In this document: positions 1 through 5,986 of the stretch, piece by piece
Numbering within the stretch: the first letter of the stretch is position 1
How the letters are laid out: every line of letters starts with the position of its first letter
Origin: Actinomycetales bacterium Ga0077552
Lineage (GTDB): Bacteria; Actinomycetota; Actinomycetes; Actinomycetales; Microbacteriaceae
NCBI GenBank assembly: GCA_001464255.1
Contig: LNFD01000410.1
Location: 1 to 8,689 of the forward strand
DNA length: 8,689 nucleotides
Reading direction: 5' to 3'
Made by a program: the position numbers and the translations under genes
Notes under the pieces: generated by a model
What the model was told of the DNA's origin: nothing
Databases searched by the model: none
What the model saw: the letters and a program-made list of their open reading frames with translations, nothing else

Positions 1-24
1 ATCCGGCGAAAAGGGGTTGCGGGC

Positions 25-393
25 GTGGCACGGATTCTGATAGCCGAGGATGAGCCAGATATCCTCCTGCTGATCGAGCTCCGGCTCGCCCGCGAAGGCC
101 ACACCGTGCTCACCGCAACGAACGGCGTCGACGCCCTGAAACTTGCGATCGACGAGCGCCCCGACCTGCTCGTGCTCGACTGGATGATGCCCGGCTTCAG
201 CGGCGTCGAGGTGTGCGCCGCGCTGCGCGTGCACCGCGAGGCGCGCATGACGCGCGTGCTCATGCTCACCGCACGGGCGCAGGAGAGCGACCTGCAGGCG
301 GCCTACGAGGCGGGCGTCGACGAGTTCCTCATCAAGCCGTTCCGGCCGGGCGAGCTGCAAGAGCGCGTCGCCGCGCTGCTGGCGCGCGCATGA
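25..393 (+). CDS. Stand-alone response regulator receiver (REC) protein, CheY-like
   Basis: A 122-residue protein made of one receiver domain with no output domain. Seen: the acidic cluster E8-D9-E10 that binds Mg2+, the phospho-acceptor D52 in LVLDWMMPG, the switch residue T82 in MLTAR, and the conserved K104 in IKPF, all at the spacing expected for CheY-type folds. A histidine kinase, not visible here, would phosphorylate D52 in the cytoplasm; output would come through a protein partner rather than DNA binding. The GTG start is preferred because AAGGGG lies at 11-16, eight bases upstream, and because ARILIAEDE is a typical receiver N-terminus. The frame stays open to base 1, so an earlier start cannot be excluded. 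Its stop overlaps the next gene's ATG (ATGA at 390-393), suggesting translational coupling. The family call is secure; the pathway is unknown. Confidence 0.88.
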   Translation: MARILIAEDEPDILLLIELRLAREGHTVLTATNGVDALKLAIDERPDLLVLDWMMPGFSGVEVCAALRVHREARMTRVLMLTARAQESDLQAAYEAGVDEFLIKPFRPGELQERVAALLARA

Positions 394-1523
394 CCGCGCC
401 CCACCCGTCGCCCGACATGCTGCTCGGCCCCGTGCTCGACGGCCTGCGCCGCCGCCCCGATGTCGAGGCGCCCGAGCTGCGCGCGTGGGACGCCGCCGAC
501 CGCTACCTGCTCGACACTGCGGCGCCGTGGCTGCGCGAGAGCCCGGCCGCCGTAGTCGTCGTCGATGACACGCACGGCGCGCTCTCCCTTGGCGCGCTCG
601 CGCTCGGTGCGCAGCGGGTGCGCGTGCACCAGGACTCGCTCATCGCCCGGTACGCCCTCGCCGCGAACGCCGCGGGGGCGGGCGCGACCGCGATCGAGCA
701 GCACCCCCTCGAGCAGGTCATGACCCCGGATGCCCCGCTCGCGCTGCTGCGCCTGCCCCGCTCGCTCGACCGCCTCGATGCCGTCGCCCGCCTGCTGGCC
801 GCGCACGCGCATCCCGATGCCGTGCTCATCGCCGGCAACATGCTCAAGCACATGACGCCCGCTCAGAACGAGGTGCTGCGCGCGAGCTTCGAGCGCGTCG
901 ACGTCTCGCTCGCGCGCGGCAAGGCGCGTCTGCTCACCGCGCGGGGGTCGCGCCACCTCGCGCCCGTCGAGCCCGCCCGCGGCTACGACCCCGACCACGA
1001 GCTGCACATCGTCGCGCTGCCGGGGGTGTTCGCGGGTGCATCGCTCGACATCGGCACGCGGGCGATGCTCGATGCCCCAGAGGGGCTGCCCGCCTACGCG
1101 ACCGCCATCGACCTGGCGTGCGGCTCGGGCGTGCTCGCGGCCTTCCTCGCGCGCCGCGCGCCCGGGGCGCGCGTCATCGCGAGCGACGTCTCGGCCGTCG
1201 CGGTGCAGAGCGCGGCGCTCACGGCCGCGGCGAACGGCGTCGCGGTCGAGGCCGTGCTCGACGACGGCCTCTCGCAGCAGCCCGATGCGAGCGCTGATCT
1301 CGTCGTGCTCAACCCGCCCTTTCACGTGGGGGCGGCCGTGCACACGGGCATCGCGCTGCGGCTGTTCGCCGAAGCGGGCCGCGTGCTGCGGCCCGGCGGG
1401 CAGCTGTGGGCCGTCTGGAACAGCCACCTCGCCTACGCGCCGGCGCTCGAGCGCGCGGTCGGCCCGACGCGGCAGGCGGCCCGCACCCCGAAGTTCACGG
1501 TGACGGTGTCGCGTCGCCGGTGA
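390..1523 (+). CDS. rlmG: RlmG/RsmC-type rRNA (guanine-N2)-methyltransferase
   Basis: A 377-residue class I SAM-dependent methyltransferase, essentially the length of E. coli RlmG. The N-terminal half is the degenerate methyltransferase-like domain of the RlmG/RsmC group: it carries LRAWDAADRYLL near residue 30 and a VVVVDDTHGALS strand. The C-terminal half is catalytic: SAM motif DLACGSG at 241-247, an acidic D at the end of strand 2 (IASDVS), and the catalytic NPPFH at 308-312, typical of N2-guanine methylation. The C-terminal part (WNSHLAY, then TPKFTV) also resembles RlmG from memory. In E. coli RlmG methylates G1835 of 23S rRNA and RsmC G1207 of 16S rRNA; which base is the target here cannot be told from sequence alone. 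The ATG at 390 overlaps the receiver gene's stop. A longer frame back to 213 exists but would run through the receiver gene. Confidence 0.85.
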   Translation: MTAPHPSPDMLLGPVLDGLRRRPDVEAPELRAWDAADRYLLDTAAPWLRESPAAVVVVDDTHGALSLGALALGAQRVRVHQDSLIARYALAANAAGAGATAIEQHPLEQVMTPDAPLALLRLPRSLDRLDAVARLLAAHAHPDAVLIAGNMLKHMTPAQNEVLRASFERVDVSLARGKARLLTARGSRHLAPVEPARGYDPDHELHIVALPGVFAGASLDIGTRAMLDAPEGLPAYATAIDLACGSGVLAAFLARRAPGARVIASDVSAVAVQSAALTAAANGVAVEAVLDDGLSQQPDASADLVVLNPPFHVGAAVHTGIALRLFAEAGRVLRPGGQLWAVWNSHLAYAPALERAVGPTRQAARTPKFTVTVSRRR

Positions 1524-1542
1524 CCGCGCCGCGGCTACTGGT
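1516..1542. terminator. Possible bidirectional hairpin between convergent genes
   Basis: The 11 bases between the two convergent stop codons are a perfect palindrome, CCGCG-C-CGCGG (1524-1534). Pairing can be extended through both stop codons: CCGGT at 1517-1521 against ACTGG at 1537-1541, with one G-U wobble on the plus-strand RNA. There is no T-tract on either side, so this is only a candidate terminator. High local GC makes chance palindromes common. Confidence 0.25.
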
Positions 1543-2170
1543 CGCGGTAGCGCACCGCCGCGGCGAGCTTCTCAGCCAGCTGCGCGGCGGTGAAGCGCGG
1601 CCCGTAGCCGGGGGTGTCGCGCTGGATGCGCCAGCTCTCGGCGAGCCCGCCGCCGTTCACGGCGTCGAAGCCGAGCTGCTCGACGAGCGCGCTGACGCGC
1701 TCGACCGCGACCGCGTCGTCGCCGTAGACCATGAGCGCGCGCCGGTCAGGCGTGCCCGCGGGCTGGGCGTGCTCGGCGATGTGCAGCGCGGGGATGTGAT
1801 TGAACGCCTTCACGACCGTCGCCCCCGCGACGTGCCGGGCCACGTATTCGGCGGTGGTCAGGCTCTCGTCGTCGAGCTCGGCGATGTGACCGTCGCGCGC
1901 CGGGTAGTAGTTGTTCGTGTCGATCACGATGCGCCCGTCGAGCAGCGTGCTCGGGATGCTCGTCACGGCTCCGAGCGGGATCGTCACGACGACGAGGTCG
2001 CCGGCCTGCGCCGCCTGCTCGACGGTGCCCGCCGTGGCGAGCTCGCCCAGCTCGGCGATGAGCGGCGTGACGACGCGGTGCCCCGCGCGGGTGAACGCGC
2101 GCGCGAGGGCGCCGCCGATGTTGCCGGAGCCGATGATGCCGATGGTCTGCGCGGGGATGCTCGAGGTCAT
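1535..2170 (-). CDS. NADPH-dependent F420 reductase family protein (NAD(P)-binding Rossmann)
   Basis: A 211-residue cytoplasmic protein of the F420-dependent NADP oxidoreductase fold. Seen: the dinucleotide motif GSGNIGG at residues 14-20, a VVVTIPLGAV strand, the IDTNNYYPARDG segment at 83-94, KAFNHIPA at 121-128 and the C-terminal GLAESWRIQRDTPGYG at 175-190. These are typical of the actinobacterial subfamily annotated as NADPH-dependent F420 reductase, which would exchange hydride between NADPH and F420. Odd point: after strand 2 (HRVVT, 31-35) the chain goes directly into PLIAELG, and the Ser/Arg-rich loop that normally follows and contacts the 2'-phosphate appears to be missing. Cofactor choice or activity may therefore differ. 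The ATG at 2170 has no Shine-Dalgarno sequence; no alternative start fits before the Rossmann motif. It is divergent from the glycosyltransferase gene. Confidence 0.8.
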   Translation of the reverse strand: MTSSIPAQTIGIIGSGNIGGALARAFTRAGHRVVTPLIAELGELATAGTVEQAAQAGDLVVVTIPLGAVTSIPSTLLDGRIVIDTNNYYPARDGHIAELDDESLTTAEYVARHVAGATVVKAFNHIPALHIAEHAQPAGTPDRRALMVYGDDAVAVERVSALVEQLGFDAVNGGGLAESWRIQRDTPGYGPRFTAAQLAEKLAAAVRYRDQ

Positions 2171-2196
2171 GCACGGTGCAAGGCGCGTCCCGCGCC
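2170..2196. promoter_or_regulatory. Two adjacent inverted repeats at the start of the reductase gene
   Basis: TGCAC-G-GTGCA (2170-2180) abuts the reductase start codon, and GGCGCG-TCC-CGCGCC (2182-2196) follows directly. Both are perfect. They sit in the 62-base divergent region between the reductase and glycosyltransferase genes. They could be an operator, or in the reductase transcript a hairpin just upstream of an AUG that has no Shine-Dalgarno sequence. In such GC-rich DNA the second repeat could be chance. Confidence 0.3.
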
Positions 2197-2220
2197 GGGT
2201 ATTCCCCGTGCGCGCCTGGC

Positions 2221-2233
2221 TAGGCTGGCGGCG
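2221..2233 (+). promoter_or_regulatory. -10 box (TAGGCT) for a probable leaderless glycosyltransferase transcript
   Basis: TAGGCT at 2221-2226 fits the actinobacterial TANNNT -10 pattern, and the GTG start codon begins six bases later at 2233. Transcription would start on or next to the start codon, giving a leaderless mRNA, which agrees with the lack of a purine-rich ribosome-binding site. No convincing -35 element is visible. Confidence 0.5.
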
Positions 2234-3726
2234 TGCGAGAACCGGAGCGCCCCCGCGACGCGCTGATGCCCGAGGTCTCGTGCGTCATCGTGACGAGCCG
2301 CCTGCGGCCCGGGCTCGACGGCGGCTACACCGTCGCGACGATGCAGCGGGCCGCGCTGCTCGCCGAGGCGGGGCTGCCGGTCACGCTCCTGACGGTCGAC
2401 CTGCACCCCGACTACGGCCCCTTCGCCGCCGAGTTCCGGCGCCTCGGCCTCGCCGACGAGAACACGGTCATGCGCAACCTGCTCGACGAGGTGCGCGCCC
2501 GCCCGGCGCTGCTGCGAGACGCCGCCGACCCCGGCCTCGCTCCGACCATCACCCCGGTGAGCTCGACCCCCGACGCCCCCGAGCTCGACGCGCACGGCCA
2601 CCCCTGGCGCCGGCTCGTGCGCGGCGACGACGGGGGCATCGTGCACACCGACTTCTTCGACGCCGAGGGCGCCCCGCTCTTCCGGCTGCCGTACCTCGCG
2701 CGGCCCGACTGGTGGCGCGCGCCTGTCGTCATCGACGTGCTCGGGCCCGCGGGCGAGCGGCTCGGCGGGCTCGCCGGCTTCCGCGGGCTCTACCGTGCGT
2801 GGGTCGACGCGGTCGTGGCCGAGCTCGTGGCCGAGCATCCCGAGCGGCCGATCGTCGCGATCGCCGAGGCGCGCCAGGTGGGCGAGCTGCTCATCGGCAC
2901 CCCCGCACTGCACCTCGTGCACACCGTGCACAACGCGCACACCCTGCCCCCGCACGCCTGGAACAGCCCGATCGACGTCACGTGGCGCGGCTGGCTCGAC
3001 ACCCTGCCGGGCTACGACGCCGTCGTGTGGCTCACGCACGAGCAGCGCGCCGACGTCGTGCGCCTGCGCGGCGCGGAGGAGGCGCCCGGCTGGGTCATCC
3101 CGCATCCGGCGCGGGTGCCCGATGACGTCGCGCGGCATCCCGAGACGGTCGCGGGCGCTGCGGGCCGCGAGGCGCACCGCGCGGTCATGGTCGCGCGCCT
3201 CGCGGCGCAGAAGCGCATCGACCACGCGATCCGGGCTTGGGCGCAGGTGGTGGCCGAGATCCCGGATGCCCGCCTCGACATCTACGGCGACGGCGCCCTG
3301 CGCGCCGAGCTGCAGGCGCTCATCGACGAGCAGGGCCTCGCCGAACACGTGACCCTGCACGGGCATGTCGCCGCGGCGCCCGAGCAGACGCGCACGGCGG
3401 CCTGCCTGCTCGTGACGAGCGTGTACGAGGGGCAGTCGCTCGCGATCGCCGAGGCCATGGCGCGCGGGTGCCCGGCGGTCTCGTACGACATCGCCTACGG
3501 CCCGGCCGAGATGATCGAGGACGGCGTCTCGGGCCTGCTCGTAGCGCCGGGCGACGTCGCGGCGCTCGCCGCCGCCGTGGTGGGCCTGCTGCGCGACCAG
3601 GATCGTCTCGACCGCTTCTCGCGTGCGGCGCTCGCGTGGGCCGAGTCGGCCGGACCCGAGCGCGCGCTCGCCCAGTGGCGCGATCTGCTGGCGACCGTGA
3701 CGGCGCAGCCTCCGCGTTCGCCGTGA
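2233..3726 (+). CDS. GT4-type glycosyltransferase (GT-B fold), TagE-like
   Basis: A 497-residue protein without signal peptide or membrane segment, so cytoplasmic. The N-terminal acceptor half begins with the strand SCVIVTSRLRPGLDGGYT and ends near HTVHNAHT (230-237). The donor half holds the glycosyl transferases group 1 hallmarks: MVARLAAQKRID (319-330), LDIYGDG (348-354), and the E-x7-E nucleotide-sugar motif with E399 and E407 in YEGQSLAIAE. YDIAYGPAEMI at 418-428 is the form seen in poly(glycerol-phosphate) alpha-glucosyltransferase (TagE)-like enzymes, suggesting glycosylation of a wall polymer or protein; this is inference. The GTG at 2233 is chosen because it follows a -10 box in leaderless spacing. 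An ATG at 2266 (MPEVSCVIV) also fits the fold and cannot be ruled out. No neighbouring wall-polymer genes are seen, so donor and acceptor remain unknown. Confidence 0.82.
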   Translation: MREPERPRDALMPEVSCVIVTSRLRPGLDGGYTVATMQRAALLAEAGLPVTLLTVDLHPDYGPFAAEFRRLGLADENTVMRNLLDEVRARPALLRDAADPGLAPTITPVSSTPDAPELDAHGHPWRRLVRGDDGGIVHTDFFDAEGAPLFRLPYLARPDWWRAPVVIDVLGPAGERLGGLAGFRGLYRAWVDAVVAELVAEHPERPIVAIAEARQVGELLIGTPALHLVHTVHNAHTLPPHAWNSPIDVTWRGWLDTLPGYDAVVWLTHEQRADVVRLRGAEEAPGWVIPHPARVPDDVARHPETVAGAAGREAHRAVMVARLAAQKRIDHAIRAWAQVVAEIPDARLDIYGDGALRAELQALIDEQGLAEHVTLHGHVAAAPEQTRTAACLLVTSVYEGQSLAIAEAMARGCPAVSYDIAYGPAEMIEDGVSGLLVAPGDVAALAAAVVGLLRDQDRLDRFSRAALAWAESAGPERALAQWRDLLATVTAQPPRSP

Positions 3727-3730
3727 GCGT

Positions 3731-3756
3731 GCGCCGGGGGCTGGTTCCCCTGGCGC
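3731..3756 (+). terminator. GC-rich hairpin after the glycosyltransferase gene
   Basis: Five bases after the stop codon, GCGCCGGGG (3731-3739) can pair with CCCC-T-GGCGC (3747-3756), giving a 9-bp stem with a single bulged T and a 7-base loop. No T-tract follows, as is common in actinobacteria. It would end the glycosyltransferase message before the clpB promoter. It could also overlap the poorly defined -35 region of clpB. Confidence 0.45.
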
Positions 3757-3773
3757 CCCCCGAGCATGGCGCG

Positions 3774-3779
3774 TAAACT
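3774..3779 (+). promoter_or_regulatory. clpB promoter -10 box (TAAACT)
   Basis: TAAACT matches the actinobacterial TANNNT pattern well and stands out as one of very few AT-rich patches nearby. It predicts transcription start at about 3785-3786, leaving a leader of roughly 47 bases. No clear -35 hexamer is visible 16-18 bases upstream. Its last two bases overlap the first two bases of the HspR-type operator. Confidence 0.6.
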
Positions 3780-3798
3780 TGAGTCAGCACGACTCAGG
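3778..3798 (+). promoter_or_regulatory. HAIR operator for the HspR heat-shock repressor
   Basis: CTTGAGT (3778-3784), seven bases, then ACTCAGG (3792-3798). The known HspR-associated inverted repeat is CTTGAGT-N7-ACTCAAG, so the left arm is perfect and the right arm has one change (G for A at the sixth position). It overlaps the end of the -10 box and covers the expected transcription start, as expected for a repressor site. HspR is known to control clpB and dnaK operons in actinobacteria such as Streptomyces, which fits the gene downstream. Confidence 0.85.
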
Positions 3799-3808
3799 TT
3801 TGTCGTGC
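3787..3808 (+). promoter_or_regulatory. 7-bp inverted repeat / 5'-end hairpin in the clpB leader
   Basis: GCACGAC (3787-3793), an 8-base gap, then GTCGTGC (3802-3808), a perfect inverted repeat. It is nested with the HAIR: its left arm shares two bases with the HAIR right arm, and the rest of that arm falls in its loop. If transcription starts near 3786 this hairpin would be the very 5' end of the clpB mRNA. It could stabilise the transcript or serve as a second protein site. It ends 11 bases before the ribosome-binding site AGGAG (3820-3824) and so leaves that site free. Confidence 0.45.
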
Positions 3809-3832
3809 CCCCAGCCTCCAGGAGTGCACACG

Positions 3833-5986
3833 ATGGCCAACATGCAGGGCGCCCCCTCCAGTCAGGAGCAGCAGAAGTCTGCCCTCGAGCAGTACGGCGT
3901 CAACCTCACCGAGATCGCCCGCTCGGGCAAGCTCGACCCCGTCATCGGCCGCGACGCCGAGATCCGTCGCGTCAGCCAGGTGCTCAGCCGCCGCACGAAG
4001 AACAACCCCGTGCTCATCGGCGAGCCGGGCGTCGGCAAGACCGCCGTCGTCGAGGGCCTCGCGCAGCGCATCGTCGCGGGCGACGTGCCCGACTCGCTCA
4101 AGGACAAGCAGCTCGTGGGCCTCGACCTCGCGGCCCTCGTGGCCGGCGCGAAGTACCGCGGCGAGTTCGAAGAGCGCCTCAAGGCCGTGCTCAAAGAGAT
4201 CGACGAGTCGAACGGCCAGGTCATCACCTTCATCGACGAGCTGCACACGCTCATGGGCGCGGGCGGCGGCGAGGGCTCGGTCGCGGCCGCGAACATGCTC
4301 AAGCCCATGCTGGCCCGCGGCGAGCTGCGCATGATCGGCGCGACGACGCTCAACGAGTACCGCGAGCACATCGAGAAGGACGCCGCGCTCGAGCGCCGCT
4401 TCCAGCAGGTCTTCGTCGGCGAGCCGAGCGTGGAGGACACGGTCGCGATCCTCCGCGGCCTCAAGGAGCGCTACGAGGCGCACCACAAGGTGTCGATCGC
4501 CGACAGCGCCCTCGTCGCCGCGGCATCCCTCAGCAATCGCTACATCACGAGCCGCCAGCTGCCCGACAAGGCCATTGACCTCGTCGACGAGGCCGCGAGC
4601 CGACTCAAGATGGAGATCGAGTCGAGCCCCGTCGAGCTCGACGAGCTCAAGCGCGCGGTCACCCGCCTCGAGATCGAGGAGCTCGCCCTGAAGAAGGAGA
4701 AGGACGAGGCCTCGAAGGCGCGGCTCGCGAAGCTGCGCGACGAGCTGAAGGAGAAGACGGCGCAGCGGGATGCCCTGCAGCAGCGCTGGACCATCGAGAA
4801 GTCGGGGCTGACCGCCGTCGGCGAGCTCAAGACGCGCCTCAACGACGCGCGCATCGCGCTCGACCGCGCCATGCGCGAGGGCGAGTACCAGCAGGCCTCG
4901 AAGCTCAACTACGAGATCATCCCGGGCATCGAGCGGCAGCTCGCCGAGGCCGAGAGCGTCGAGAGCGGCCCGCGCATGGTCAACGACCAGGTGACCGACG
5001 ACGACATCGCCGCGGTCGTCGCCGCGTGGACGGGCATCCCCGTCGACAAGCTCACGCAGGGCGAGACCGAGAAGCTCTTGACGCTCGAGGCCGAGCTCGG
5101 CAAGCGCATCATCGGCCAGCGCGATGCGGTCGCCGCCGTGAGCGAGGCCGTGCGCCGCACGCGCGCGGGCATCAGTGACCCCGACCGGCCCACCGGCTCA
5201 TTCCTGTTTCTCGGGCCCACCGGCGTCGGCAAGACCGAGCTCGCCAAGGCGCTCGCCGACTACCTGTTCGACGACGAGAAGTCGATGGTGCGCATCGACA
5301 TGAGCGAGTACGGCGAGAAGTTCAGCGTCTCGCGCCTCATCGGCGCCCCTCCCGGCTACGTCGGCTACGAGCAGGGCGGGCAGCTGACCGAGGCCGTGCG
5401 CCGCCGCCCCTACTCGGTGATCCTGCTCGACGAGGTCGAGAAGGCGCACCCCGAGGTCTTCGACCTCCTGCTGCAGGTGCTCGACGACGGCCGGCTGACC
5501 GACGGCCAGGGCCGCACGGTCGACTTCCGCAACACGATCCTCATCCTCACCTCGAACCTCGGCTCGCAGCTGCTCATCGACCCGTCGCTCGACTGGGATG
5601 CCAAGGTCGCGGGCGTCAACGACATCGTGCGGCAGGCCTTCAAGCCCGAGTTCGTCAACCGCCTCGACGACATCGTCGTGTTCTCGCCGCTCTCGACCGA
5701 CGACCTCGGCCAGATCGTCTCGCTGCAGATCGACCGCCTCGAGCGCCGCCTGAGCGAGCGGCGCCTGCAGCTGGCGGTGACGCCGGATGCCCGCACCTGG
5801 CTCGCCGAGCGCGGCTACGACCCCGTGTACGGCGCGCGGCCGCTGCGCCGGCTCATGCAGCACGAGATCGACGACGCGCTCGCCCGCGCCATCCTCTCGG
5901 GCACGATCGCCGACGGCGACGTCGTGCGGGTCGATGTGTCGCTCGCAGGTGACGACCTCGTCGTCGCCCGCATGGACGGCGTCTAG
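3833..5986 (+). CDS. clpB: ATP-dependent disaggregase ClpB, short form lacking the N-terminal domain
   Basis: A 717-residue Hsp100 chaperone that would thread aggregated proteins through a hexamer with DnaK. Domain order: a short leader (1-32), AAA module 1 with Walker A GEPGVGKT (63-70), pore-loop Y108, Walker B FIDELH (133-138, E136) and arginine finger region ALERRF (185-190); a full ClpB coiled-coil middle domain at about 265-385; AAA module 2 with Walker A GPTGVGKT (461-468), pore loop GYVGY (508-512), Walker B LLDEVEK (D533, E534) and sensor-2 GARPLRR (667-673). The long middle domain and the lack of an IGF-type ClpP loop make it ClpB rather than ClpC or ClpA. The usual N-terminal domain of about 145 residues is absent, and the 106-base upstream gap holds no remnant. 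ATG 3833 is chosen because AGGAG lies at 3820-3824; a TTG at 3779 lies inside the operator. Heat-shock control by HspR is likely. Confidence 0.93.
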   Translation: MANMQGAPSSQEQQKSALEQYGVNLTEIARSGKLDPVIGRDAEIRRVSQVLSRRTKNNPVLIGEPGVGKTAVVEGLAQRIVAGDVPDSLKDKQLVGLDLAALVAGAKYRGEFEERLKAVLKEIDESNGQVITFIDELHTLMGAGGGEGSVAAANMLKPMLARGELRMIGATTLNEYREHIEKDAALERRFQQVFVGEPSVEDTVAILRGLKERYEAHHKVSIADSALVAAASLSNRYITSRQLPDKAIDLVDEAASRLKMEIESSPVELDELKRAVTRLEIEELALKKEKDEASKARLAKLRDELKEKTAQRDALQQRWTIEKSGLTAVGELKTRLNDARIALDRAMREGEYQQASKLNYEIIPGIERQLAEAESVESGPRMVNDQVTDDDIAAVVAAWTGIPVDKLTQGETEKLLTLEAELGKRIIGQRDAVAAVSEAVRRTRAGISDPDRPTGSFLFLGPTGVGKTELAKALADYLFDDEKSMVRIDMSEYGEKFSVSRLIGAPPGYVGYEQGGQLTEAVRRRPYSVILLDEVEKAHPEVFDLLLQVLDDGRLTDGQGRTVDFRNTILILTSNLGSQLLIDPSLDWDAKVAGVNDIVRQAFKPEFVNRLDDIVVFSPLSTDDLGQIVSLQIDRLERRLSERRLQLAVTPDARTWLAERGYDPVYGARPLRRLMQHEIDDALARAILSGTIADGDVVRVDVSLAGDDLVVARMDGV

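Noticed and set aside
213..389. Upstream extension of the methyltransferase frame
   Set aside because: It lies inside the receiver gene in another frame and is Arg/Ala-rich; the ATG at 390 gives the expected RlmG length.
303..1427. Long minus-strand open frame (374 codons) opposite the methyltransferase gene
   Set aside because: Its translation is low-complexity Arg/Gly/Ala-rich with no recognisable motif, as expected for the antisense of high-GC3 coding DNA; the plus strand holds clear family motifs.
2167..3366. Long minus-strand open frame (399 codons) opposite the glycosyltransferase
   Set aside because: Same shadow pattern; the plus-strand frame carries the E-x7-E and donor-site motifs.
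3779..3832. TTG start extending ClpB by 18 residues
   Set aside because: The TTG is inside the HAIR operator and at or before the predicted transcription start; AGGAG at 3820-3824 is correctly spaced for ATG 3833.
3833..5986. ClpC or ClpA instead of ClpB
   Set aside because: The full-length coiled-coil middle domain is present and no IGF-type ClpP-binding loop is seen after TSNLGSQLL.
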